From Candidatus Daviesbacteria bacterium RIFCSPHIGHO2_02_FULL_43_12 (GTDB taxonomy: Bacteria; Patescibacteriota; Microgenomatia; Daviesbacterales; UBA10151): 40,030 bases of DNA. Under the pieces are notes generated by a model. It had not been told where the DNA came from. It saw only the letters and a list, made by a program, of their open reading frames with translations, and did not search any database. The stretch is from the NCBI GenBank assembly GCA_001776775.1, contig MFDD01000001.1, positions 1,804 through 41,833 on the forward strand. Reading direction: 5' to 3'. The stretch's first letter is position 1. Each line of letters begins with the position of its first letter. Both the position numbers and the translations under genes were made by a program. Shown here piece after piece: positions 24,417 through 33,299 of this stretch.

Positions 24417-26969
24417 ATGCAAGATAGAGATAATCAGCCACGTCGCTACGATACAAGAATTCCAGCTGAACTGGCAGCCATAACCAAACAAGCAGGATCT
24501 CGAATCAGAAGATATGTAACTCAGCAAGGTTTACGCACCACCAGACCTTATCAAGTACCTTTTCTGCTAGATTTAGCTGATTTTTTTGATCAAGGAAAGA
24601 ATGCTGGATATGAAGCCTTTACTACTGGGTGGGGAAAAACTCATTTTGGAGCAGCTATTATCGAAGCGTTAAGGGTGCCCACTGTTATTCTTTCGCCAAC
24701 TACAGATATTTTAGACAATACTGCTCAAGTGGTAGGAGCAGATCATCGCCAGCTCAGAATTGCTAGCTACTCAGGCGCAAAGAAAGAAGATCTAACCGCA
24801 GCCGAAGTTATAAATACCACCTATCAATCTATTCAAAGGTTGGTGTCCACAGGTCAGGTCGATGCCTCTAAGATCGGATTACTTATTGTTGACGAGGCAG
24901 ACTTAGGGTTAGGAGATATACATCATAAACTTTATCGCCAGTTTCCTAATGCCATTAAAATAGGGTTGACGGCAACTCCCTTTTTTCCTCAAATTGACCG
25001 ATATGCATCTCGAGGACTATTGGATCCCGGCGAACCTTGGATAGCAATGTTTACAACTCGTATCAATGGTCAGAGTTTAACCGAAGGAATGGAGAAAGGT
25101 ATTAATCCACCACTGCGGGCCTTTCAGCTAAGAAGCGGGATTCGGGTAGCTAGAATTGGCACAGATGCTAAAGGAGAGTATAAACTAGGAGAACTTGACG
25201 AGTATCTCAATACAGAGGACTTAGGATTTGAAATCTTAGGTCTTTTGGCTGGTCCGGATAAGCTACAGGCAGTTCGCGGAAATGCACGTTTTTCCGAGAG
25301 ATTAATGGAGGATATTGCAGCTGTTTATCAAGAGATTAAAGGTAGGCCTACCATGGTTTTTGCGAATAGTATTGACCATGCCATCAGTATCCAGGAGCTC
25401 TTAGCTCGCTATAATCTAACAGCGGCCACCTTCTTTAGCAGGGGTCTATCCAGACAGGATAGAAATGATCGCCTAGCCGCTCATAGAAATGGTTCTTTGC
25501 CTATTCTGGTTGGGGTAGATGCCCTAGGAAGAGGAGTAGATGCTCCAGCTACTGAGGTTGGAATTATAAGTCGAAGTACCAGATCAGCTGTTCGACTTGG
25601 GCAAATGGTCGGAAGGCTTACCAGAACGTCTCCTGAAACTGGTAAAACTCACGCCTTAGCTATTCAATTAGTGCATGAGCATGCGGGAGGGAGCGACCAG
25701 AGACCATTGCTTGTCAGTGACTTATTCGATCCTGAATATGTCAAAAGAGGCGGAGCGACAGGAAGGGAGGCAAGGAGACGGCATGCAATTACTACTGGAA
25801 ATATTCTCCCCCCTCCGGTGGTCACTTTTGAGGGGGCAGAGGTTGATGGAATAATCCAGGAAGCACACCAAGCGGATTTAGCTAGAGCTCGTTTTAATGA
25901 GGGTTCAGTTAAAAACCTGAGCGAAACGATCGATCAAGAACTTTCTGAAATTGCGTCACAATTAGGACCACAAGCTTCTCTGCTCGATTTATACCAAAAA
26001 TGGGCAGGTATTTTACCTGGTCATATCAGCTCAACTATTGGAAAAAATGCTTTGCAAGCGATTGCCGATATTGATACCAATTTGGTTAAATATGGCCGAA
26101 AAGTCCTGACTTTTATGTATATGAGCACAATCCTGACAGCGATTAGTCCCTTTATAAAAGGAGTCTCTCATAGTGAACAGGAAGAATATTTAGCTATCGC
26201 TGTGGGTGTTGTTTATGAAAGAGCTCATACAATAGGTTCAGAAGCCAATCTTGCTGGAAGAATCCAGCGCTTAGTTCAAAATGCCTTAGTGAGCTACATT
26301 TCTAAAAGAGATCAGATTCCTGCTGATCTGGTTCGCTCCCAGCATCATCCAGAGATTGTTGCCACCCTGAGGGATGAAGTTAATGGTGGGAGAGAGTTGT
26401 CTAATCTAGTAATAGAAGATTTAAGTAATAGGTTTCATGTAGCCCCCAATGCCATCAGGGCTTACTATGATGAGCTCAAAGAAAGAGCTAAGACAACAGA
26501 TTCTGATTTGAGCCAAGATCCTGTTTTTGAGGCAGTCTCTTTGCAAGAAACAGCTGAATTAATAGATAGGATGACCGATCCGCGAAGGATTGGAATATCA
26601 GATGCAGAGTCAGATCCAAGACTCTTAACAAAAGAGCAAGCTATGGTTTTAAGGATGTTTTTTTTGTTGGAGATGAGCAAGGATGGAATTGGGGGCCAAT
26701 TTGGAATAACGACTAATCGAGGTGTCGATTTAAGAATAGAAGCTGCTCTCGCTAAACTAACCACTCCAGAGTATTTTATGTTACGTTTACTCCATGACCC
26801 TGATCATCCAGCTAGCTTAGAAAGATTTAGGGAGGTCTTTGATAGGAAAATGCTTGAGTCTTTGGTGAGTAAATTAACTCAAGTTATTAATCGTCTGCGA
26901 CACCAGAGTGAGGAAGATCCCGAAATAAACTTTACAGGTTTTTCAGAGGAAAGTCCGGATAACCGTTGA
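24417..26969 (+). CDS. SF2 DEAD/DEAH-type helicase with C-terminal sigma-70-like region
   Basis: TTGWGKTH (motif I), VDEAD (II), GLTATPF (III), QMVGRLTRT (VI); C-terminal half resembles sigma regions 2-4 (e.g. TKEQAMVLRMFFLLEMSKDGIGGQFGITTNRGVDLRIEAALAKL). Confidence 0.85.
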   Translation: MQDRDNQPRRYDTRIPAELAAITKQAGSRIRRYVTQQGLRTTRPYQVPFLLDLADFFDQGKNAGYEAFTTGWGKTHFGAAIIEALRVPTVILSPTTDILDNTAQVVGADHRQLRIASYSGAKKEDLTAAEVINTTYQSIQRLVSTGQVDASKIGLLIVDEADLGLGDIHHKLYRQFPNAIKIGLTATPFFPQIDRYASRGLLDPGEPWIAMFTTRINGQSLTEGMEKGINPPLRAFQLRSGIRVARIGTDAKGEYKLGELDEYLNTEDLGFEILGLLAGPDKLQAVRGNARFSERLMEDIAAVYQEIKGRPTMVFANSIDHAISIQELLARYNLTAATFFSRGLSRQDRNDRLAAHRNGSLPILVGVDALGRGVDAPATEVGIISRSTRSAVRLGQMVGRLTRTSPETGKTHALAIQLVHEHAGGSDQRPLLVSDLFDPEYVKRGGATGREARRRHAITTGNILPPPVVTFEGAEVDGIIQEAHQADLARARFNEGSVKNLSETIDQELSEIASQLGPQASLLDLYQKWAGILPGHISSTIGKNALQAIADIDTNLVKYGRKVLTFMYMSTILTAISPFIKGVSHSEQEEYLAIAVGVVYERAHTIGSEANLAGRIQRLVQNALVSYISKRDQIPADLVRSQHHPEIVATLRDEVNGGRELSNLVIEDLSNRFHVAPNAIRAYYDELKERAKTTDSDLSQDPVFEAVSLQETAELIDRMTDPRRIGISDAESDPRLLTKEQAMVLRMFFLLEMSKDGIGGQFGITTNRGVDLRIEAALAKLTTPEYFMLRLLHDPDHPASLERFREVFDRKMLESLVSKLTQVINRLRHQSEEDPEINFTGFSEESPDNR

Positions 26970-27819
26970 GAAAATCTTTTAAGGGAATAGGGTTTTTCCC
27001 TTCCAGCTGGACTAAATAGTTCACAGTTCTCGGTCCACAGTTCACCCCGATTATATCGGGGTTCACGGTATCCGGTAAAAGTTTTACTATTTTTCCTTTC
27101 CACCTGGTCCAAGCAGTCGGCCAAGGAAAGTAGCCTCTAATCATCCGGTCTAGCACCTCGGGGGCTGGAGGGTTATCGATTTCAAAATAGCCACCCTCTT
27201 TGCTCATCAGGTTACAATAGGACGCTATAGCGTGATCTTGTAACCGAGGCTCGATTTTACCCCCGGTAAAGTCGGAGATAATCTGAGGAGCCAGCTCAGC
27301 CGCTTTTTGCCAGATCTCCTTGAGTAAACTTTGGCTGGTCTCCTGGCCAGTCAGTCTAAACTTTTCTTGATAAATAACGGGTCCATGATCCATTTGACTA
27401 TCTATCTGGATAAAAGAGATACCAGTTTCAGTCTCTCCGTTTAGAATGACCGCCGGTACTGGAGTAGCCCCTCGGTATTTAGGTAGTAAGGAAGGGTGGA
27501 TATTGATCGCTCCCTGAGAGGGGACATCCAATAACGATTGGGGAATAATCTTGCCGTAAGAAGCAACTACAATTAGTTCACAGTTCACAGTTGTCAGTTC
27601 ACGGATAAGCTCATCGTCTAATTTTTGAGGAGTAAAGACTGGGAGGTTCAGTTGGAGGGCCCGTTCTTTGATCGGAGAAGGGGTTAGCTTTTGCTTCCTA
27701 CCGAGAGGGGCGTCCGGGGTAGTAATCACCCCAACAATCGTAAAATGCCGGTGAAGTGCATCTAATACGGTAATTACAAAATCAGGAGTACCAAAGAAGA
27801 CAATCTTTCTATTTTTCAT
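26932..27819 (-). CDS. fmt: Methionyl-tRNA formyltransferase
   Basis: IVFFGTPDFVITVLDAL, VVASYGKIIP, INIHPSLLPKYRGATPVPAVILNGETETGISFIQIDSQMDHGPV. Confidence 0.95.
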   Translation of the reverse strand: MKNRKIVFFGTPDFVITVLDALHRHFTIVGVITTPDAPLGRKQKLTPSPIKERALQLNLPVFTPQKLDDELIRELTTVNCELIVVASYGKIIPQSLLDVPSQGAINIHPSLLPKYRGATPVPAVILNGETETGISFIQIDSQMDHGPVIYQEKFRLTGQETSQSLLKEIWQKAAELAPQIISDFTGGKIEPRLQDHAIASYCNLMSKEGGYFEIDNPPAPEVLDRMIRGYFPWPTAWTRWKGKIVKLLPDTVNPDIIGVNCGPRTVNYLVQLEGKNPIPLKDFLNGYPDFPLKNL

Positions 27820-27859
27820 TGTTTAAGGCCCCTTCTATCTTGGTTATTCTGTAACGTAG

Positions 27860-28402
27860 CTACAGCGCCACTTCTTCAAAGATATCGGCACCTGTTTTAT
27901 CTTTGCCGGTAACCTTAAAAAGCCGGGACTTCTGGCTGAGGACATAGTCTATAAATAACCTACCGTGCAGATGATCATATTCATGCTGAAAGATCATCGC
28001 GTTGACCCCCCGGAGAGTTTCTTTGACGGTCTGGCCATTTGAATTCATATAAATAACTTTGACCATGATCGGTCGGGCGACCTCTCCGTAATAGTCGGGG
28101 ATCGACAAGCAGCCTTCCAGAGAGACTTTGTAACGTTTGGAAAACCAGATTATCGTGGGATTAAAGACGGGCACAAAACCTGTTTGGCCAAGCAGATGAG
28201 GATGGTTTTCTAACTTTGCGATAAAAAACTGTTCATCTTTTCCGATTTGGGTTGCTGCTAAGCCAACCCCTTCTGGATCTGTGAAGCTCTTAGCGGTTTC
28301 AATCATCTCCGAAATAACCTTCATTAAGGCTGGAGTAACTTTTTTAACCAGTTTAGCTTGAGATCTCAGAATATTATTCGGTGCCTTAACTATCTTAAAC
28401 AT
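27860..28402 (-). CDS. def: Peptide deformylase
   Basis: GVGLAATQIG, EGCLSIPDYYGEV, FQHEYDHLHGRLFIDY. Confidence 0.95.
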   Translation of the reverse strand: MFKIVKAPNNILRSQAKLVKKVTPALMKVISEMIETAKSFTDPEGVGLAATQIGKDEQFFIAKLENHPHLLGQTGFVPVFNPTIIWFSKRYKVSLEGCLSIPDYYGEVARPIMVKVIYMNSNGQTVKETLRGVNAMIFQHEYDHLHGRLFIDYVLSQKSRLFKVTGKDKTGADIFEEVAL

Positions 28403-28474
28403 GCCTAAAGTTTATCAGATCAGACCGGTTTTTTCCAATTTTAAGTGACTGGGTGTATAATATAACCTATAACT

Positions 28475-29281
28475 ATGAGAGATAAGGGTATTGATAATTT
28501 AATAATATCTGGTCCGAGCGGTTATCCTATTTCAGTAGCCAAATCAGGATCTGAGGGACCAAATATCCTGAAGCTTCATGCAGCAGGGACTACTCATAAT
28601 GCCGATGCAGAGACTATTCGTCGTTTGGGTGAAGAAGGAGAAGTCTGGGCCCCCAGCCTCTTTGACTTAATAGCCTCCTGTCAGCATCGAGGGATAAAAA
28701 GTCCAACTATTGGAGATATGGTTAACGAATTCTCCTCATTAGAACTAATGAATCGAAATAAAAAAACCGGTTTAGTTACTGACTCTTGGGGAGCTGATTT
28801 TGGATGGGAGTACGCCGCTCGAAATCGTCGGGAAGTGGAGTGGATGGTAGCGGCTAGCCCGACCGGCTGGCCTTTGGGCAGGTCTCTGACAGATTGGATA
28901 CCGGAATTTATTAGGATGATGTACGATGCGAGCAGAACCCCGCAGGAAATACAGAAAAATGATGCTGGTACAGATCCTCTAATGCAGCAATTTCGTAAAG
29001 ATAAGGCTTCTGTCCTACATGGTATTCTCAATTTAGCAGCCAATTCCGATTCTAGGGACGTATTCCCAAGGGTGGAGACCTCGGTCGTCATGCTGCGAGG
29101 AGTAAAAGATAGATATATCCCGTTATATTCAACCCAAAGAATCGCTGCCTCTCTTAGTCACGCTGGAGTGGCAATAGTTTCACCACACGGACATTTATGG
29201 CCAGGTTTTGATCGGGAGCAACTTATTCGACCAGTGGTTCAATTGGCTAGATCGACTTCCGGTTCAAGATCGCCATCCTGA
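28475..29281 (+). CDS. Alpha/beta-hydrolase-like protein
   Basis: Candidate nucleophile TDSWGADFG, acid VMLRGVKDRYIP, histidine VSPHGHLWPGFD. Confidence 0.65.
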   Translation: MRDKGIDNLIISGPSGYPISVAKSGSEGPNILKLHAAGTTHNADAETIRRLGEEGEVWAPSLFDLIASCQHRGIKSPTIGDMVNEFSSLELMNRNKKTGLVTDSWGADFGWEYAARNRREVEWMVAASPTGWPLGRSLTDWIPEFIRMMYDASRTPQEIQKNDAGTDPLMQQFRKDKASVLHGILNLAANSDSRDVFPRVETSVVMLRGVKDRYIPLYSTQRIAASLSHAGVAIVSPHGHLWPGFDREQLIRPVVQLARSTSGSRSPS

Positions 29282-29309
29282 GCCTAAAAGGTGTATAATC
29301 CCTGACACT

Positions 29310-30137
29310 ATGTCAAAACTAATCGATGCTCGTTACCAACCGACAGAACCAATCATGTACTTGCCGGAAACCGGAAGCATTTATCGTGGATCAGGGTTAG
29401 CAATTCCTTTATCAATCTGGAAAGGGGTTTTTGAAGTTTTAGCTACTAAACCTGGCCTTGCGCAGCGAGAAATGGCCGAAGCAATCCGGGTAGTCAGTTT
29501 AGGGCGGACATACCAACCAGCTCCAATCCCCCTAGACATGCTTATAGAGTCTATGCAGAGAGCCAAGCTTTCGCCGTTCTTGGTAGCCCAAGTAAATGTC
29601 TCAGGGTTAACAACGAAAATAGATCGTTCGCCGGGTGCCAGAGTCGTTACTATTGATAAACCTGGGGGAACTGCTCGGCTTAATCGCTTTGTTACTATTT
29701 TAGATAGGCCCCCAAGATTTAATAGGGACTTATTACCTCCAGCGAGCAATCCGGCAGACGCACCAAGGGCTAAAACAGTGGACTTTAATTGGAATGACTT
29801 TTTCAGAAAACATCCGATCAATCCCAATCGCCCTCCATTCAGCCCTCCGAGGATGCAGGTGAATATATTAGCCGGCCGGGTTATGGAGACAGTTGCGCCA
29901 TTTACGGAGAGTCGACAACTCATCTCTAAAGCCACAGTTGCAGCATTGCTAATGCATAGCCCAGACCATAGTCTGGCCAGGGGTTATTTTGATCAATTAT
30001 TTCCCGGCTGGGTCAGACAACTAAAGAGTGGGGGCGTTGGGCTACATAGTTTTGGTCAAAGCCCAAATGAAGTTTTGGCAGTGACTGGACATGTCCAGGC
30101 GCTCAGTGATTATCTAAAAACAGCTTATGCTATATAA
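29310..30137 (+). CDS. Hypothetical protein (start moved from 29208 to 29310)
   Basis: In-frame ATG at 29310 with TATAAT at 29294-29299; the track start would overlap the previous gene. Confidence 0.55.
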   Translation: MSKLIDARYQPTEPIMYLPETGSIYRGSGLAIPLSIWKGVFEVLATKPGLAQREMAEAIRVVSLGRTYQPAPIPLDMLIESMQRAKLSPFLVAQVNVSGLTTKIDRSPGARVVTIDKPGGTARLNRFVTILDRPPRFNRDLLPPASNPADAPRAKTVDFNWNDFFRKHPINPNRPPFSPPRMQVNILAGRVMETVAPFTESRQLISKATVAALLMHSPDHSLARGYFDQLFPGWVRQLKSGGVGLHSFGQSPNEVLAVTGHVQALSDYLKTAYAI

Positions 30138-30397
30138 CCTTGGCTCTTTAATTCTTTTAGCTTCCACATAAATAGCTTTGCTTTAGATTTGGCGTTAGGA
30201 TAATCCTTCACAAAGTTTAAAGCTTGTTCCAGGAGCTGTCTTTGATGGGTCTTAGCAAGCTTAATATACAGAGAATACCGGTCGGTATCTCCCAAGACCT
30301 CACAGATAGAGCATCCATAAAACTGAAACTCTTTAGAGAGGTTTTTCGGACGTTTGGTATTTTTAACTTCATCAATTACAGCTGAAAGTTTCTTCAT
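30125..30397 (-). CDS. Small hypothetical protein
   Basis: Intact 90 aa Lys-rich ORF. Confidence 0.45.
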   Translation of the reverse strand: MKKLSAVIDEVKNTKRPKNLSKEFQFYGCSICEVLGDTDRYSLYIKLAKTHQRQLLEQALNFVKDYPNAKSKAKLFMWKLKELKSQGYIA

Positions 30398-30426
30398 TTG
30401 TATAGCTAAAAGCTCCCGACTAAAGA

Positions 30427-32568
30427 CTACTTTTCTAACTCCTTCATTTTGTCCAAAGCTTCAGGATCATTGGGGACTAGTTTAAAAACCGTAGTATAGG
30501 CCTCTTTGGCCTGGTCTTTTTGACCAAGCTGCTGATAGAACTCTCCAAGGGTTAGATAAGCTTCCCGATAATTTGATTTAAGCTCGATCGCTTTTTGCAA
30601 AGCTTTAAGCCCCTCATCAGTCTGGCCAAACTGACCTAAGATTAAACCTTTGTTGTAGTAAACCTTGGCATCTGTTGGTGCCAGCTGAATGGTTTTATCC
30701 AACATTTGCAGGGTCGTTTTTTGATATTTGTCATCAAGAGCGGAGAGCTGATAATAAGTGCGTATAGCAGTACGATAAAAAGAGGTATTAGCTGGGCTTG
30801 CTTGCAAAGCTAATTTAGTCTCTTGGTCGGCAACTTTAACTAGTTCCCCGGAGAGGCTGGCGTCCTGGTCTGAGGCGAGTGATGCTGTCGAGGCAGCAGC
30901 AAACCCTAACTCCGCTTTGTAATACGGTTCGTCTGGTCGCAGGGTTTGGGCCTGGGACAGATATTTATAAGCCCTAGTCGGAACGCCTGATTCTGAATAA
31001 TTCATGCCTAAGGCAAAAAGCGTGTCAGCATACCAAACAGTTCCAATTCCAAACACCAACCAAGCGATCGTCCCGGCTGTTACCAGTATCGAAAAAAGAT
31101 TAATAGCTCTATTGCTGAAGAAATCTTTCAGCGTGATCAGACTGAAATGAACCTTCCCTTCGGTATTTTGACCAGCTCCGACTATGCCAAAAGCCGGAAA
31201 AAGGTAAAAAAGGGTAGCGATCATTACTACCGAAAAGCCAAAAAAGTTTTGGACCAGATAGGAGATATAGGCTGCAAGAAGGCAGGTAATAAGCAGTTGG
31301 TCGTTGGTCGTTGGTCGTTGTTCGTTGTTGTTTTTTCCGCTTAACGATACACGATACGCGATAAACCAAACAGACCACCCTATAAACACCCCGATCATCA
31401 GCAGATATGTCCCGAAGCCAAACATTCCGGTGGTCGAAAGGTAGTTGAGGTATTCATTATGGGCTTTGTTATATAAAAAATCCCACTCGGAGACGAGATT
31501 ATGCTCAGTAGGCCGAAAGAGATAATAAGAGTAGGCAAAAGTTTCTACTCCAGTGCCAAAAAGAGGGAAGTGTTTAAAAGTTTCCCAGGCCCCTTTCCAG
31601 ACGATCAGTCGGATCTTTCCGGAATCAGTTCCACCCGCTTCCAATTGGGTCACACCGGGAGTGACTGAGGGTTGAGGAATATTGGCCGTTGGCTGGTTAG
31701 TCGTTTGAGTCCTGTTTAGTTGAGATAAATATTGGGCTAAGTTCAATCGTTTGAATCCGGATCCTAAAGATAGATTAATAATTACTATTACAGTTAGCCC
31801 TAGCAGCATAAGTTTCCGGGACAACTGAGGGCTTTTAATCAGACTCAAGAAGCATACGCCTAGTCCAGCGAACAACCCTAAGGTAGCGCTCTGAGAATAG
31901 GTAAAAGAAAAAGCCATATTCAAGCCGATCAGGATAACTAAATAGATGGCTCTAACCAGCAGGTCTTTAGCTGTTAAAAACAGATACAATCCGATAAATA
32001 TGACCATTGCCAAATAGGCTGCTAGCCAGTTGGGTTGACCAAGAGTGGCAAAGACTCTGGCCTGGACATCTTGGATCCAACAAGAGGCGGTCCATTGATG
32101 ATGAAGTAAGACACAAGAAGGAGAGACTCCGTAATGTTCGGGGATAGCGTAAAGAGCCACGATCAAGCCGCCAAAGAGAGTAGCTTTAAGAAAACCTGCC
32201 AGGTCTTGAGCGGTAAAATAAGCTGTAAAGACCAAGAAGAGTAAGCTGTAGCAGATAATCGACAGCAATCCGCCGTTCGACCGAGAATAGTAACCCCAAA
32301 TAGAAGTGTGGAGATCCATCGAAGTGACAGTCGACACTACCTGGGAAGCTAAAAAGAGCAGTATCGGCAAAGCCATAAAGGATTTACGCATAATTAAACG
32401 TTTAGAAAAAAGACAGTCCAAGATCCAGGCTCCGGCAATCAGGGTGGTAAGCAGATAAATAAAGATCATTTTATTAAACTCGAATAGTTCAAAATTTAGG
32501 CTGGTCCAGACCAGTGGAGTAGCTATGAGCAGGCAGTAATATAGGTAGCGGATAGTAGTCTTTAACAT
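30427..32568 (-). CDS. O-antigen ligase/polymerase (Wzy-like) with C-terminal TPR repeats
   Basis: Multiple TM segments, LIVWKGAWETFKHFPLFGTGVETFAYSYYLFRPTEHN...AHNEYLNYLSTTG; TPR tail (AYLTLGEFYQQLGQKDQAKEAYTTVFKLVPNDPEA). Confidence 0.88.
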   Translation of the reverse strand: MLKTTIRYLYYCLLIATPLVWTSLNFELFEFNKMIFIYLLTTLIAGAWILDCLFSKRLIMRKSFMALPILLFLASQVVSTVTSMDLHTSIWGYYSRSNGGLLSIICYSLLFLVFTAYFTAQDLAGFLKATLFGGLIVALYAIPEHYGVSPSCVLLHHQWTASCWIQDVQARVFATLGQPNWLAAYLAMVIFIGLYLFLTAKDLLVRAIYLVILIGLNMAFSFTYSQSATLGLFAGLGVCFLSLIKSPQLSRKLMLLGLTVIVIINLSLGSGFKRLNLAQYLSQLNRTQTTNQPTANIPQPSVTPGVTQLEAGGTDSGKIRLIVWKGAWETFKHFPLFGTGVETFAYSYYLFRPTEHNLVSEWDFLYNKAHNEYLNYLSTTGMFGFGTYLLMIGVFIGWSVWFIAYRVSLSGKNNNEQRPTTNDQLLITCLLAAYISYLVQNFFGFSVVMIATLFYLFPAFGIVGAGQNTEGKVHFSLITLKDFFSNRAINLFSILVTAGTIAWLVFGIGTVWYADTLFALGMNYSESGVPTRAYKYLSQAQTLRPDEPYYKAELGFAAASTASLASDQDASLSGELVKVADQETKLALQASPANTSFYRTAIRTYYQLSALDDKYQKTTLQMLDKTIQLAPTDAKVYYNKGLILGQFGQTDEGLKALQKAIELKSNYREAYLTLGEFYQQLGQKDQAKEAYTTVFKLVPNDPEALDKMKELEK
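31296..31365. repeat. Two heptanucleotide tandem tracts inside the O-antigen-ligase-like CDS
   Basis: (GGTCGTT)x3 then GTTCGTT within 31296-31330; CGATACA CGATACG CGATAAA at 31345-31365. Confidence 0.85.
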
Positions 32569-32569
32569 T

Positions 32570-32631
32570 GATTCACGATTTATGATTCAAGAATATTCAT
32601 AAATCACTGATCATGAACCCTGAATCACAAG
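32570..32631. repeat. Heptad-period degenerate repeat with inverted arms
   Basis: gattcac gatttat gattcaa gaatatt / cataaat cactgat catgaac cctgaat cac. Confidence 0.75.
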
Positions 32632-32686
32632 TTTGTTGCATCAATGATGGTAGCAAAATTCACTAACCTTAAACAAGTTAGCTAAT

Positions 32687-32722
32687 TTGACTTAAATTAG
32701 GCTATCAGATAGAATCCCGCTG
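32687..32722 (+). promoter_or_regulatory. Promoter of ORF 32723, leaderless arrangement
   Basis: TTGACT(32687)-N17-TAGAAT(32710)-N7-ATG(32723). Confidence 0.6.
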
Positions 32723-33259
32723 ATGTCTCTATCAATCGATCGAATCCGGGAATTAGGAAGTAGACTAGCTGACTTAGGTCAAAATGTTGCATTTCCTGAA
32801 GCCAACCGCTATCTCAGTAGGCATGGTCTGAAGCAATCTACCAACCCTGGTCTTCTCTGGGGAGTTGAACCTATCTCTTCTCGAAGAGTCCGGGATTTGT
32901 TTGCAGGCTTTGATATTTTACCTGAGGGTATGAGACCAGCCTTAAGCTGTGGTCAGTGGCGCGAAACATCTGTTTACGGCTATCCATTTTTTATCGCCAC
33001 CAATGCGATCTTGGACCCTGTCTTAAAAGCTCCAAGTGCAGATATTCTCCAGCGCAAGCCCGGGACACGCTTTCGATTTGGTACAGAGATCCATTTTAGT
33101 GGTCAGGGACGGGCAGGGGTGTTTGTTCGATTGCCAGGAGAGATGAGAGGATATGGACGGTTTATCGAAGGTACTCCTATCTGGAGGCTTGTCGAAGGTA
33201 AGTTAACGGAGGTCGAGTTAAATTTTGCCGCAGCAGCTCTGGCAATCCTGTCCCCTTAA
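32723..33259 (+). CDS. Hypothetical protein
   Basis: Intact 178 aa ORF with consensus-like promoter. Confidence 0.6.
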   Translation: MSLSIDRIRELGSRLADLGQNVAFPEANRYLSRHGLKQSTNPGLLWGVEPISSRRVRDLFAGFDILPEGMRPALSCGQWRETSVYGYPFFIATNAILDPVLKAPSADILQRKPGTRFRFGTEIHFSGQGRAGVFVRLPGEMRGYGRFIEGTPIWRLVEGKLTEVELNFAAAALAILSP

Positions 33260-33299
33260 GTCTTGTTCCAACCTGGTTCTTCTGCTACACTCAAGTTCG

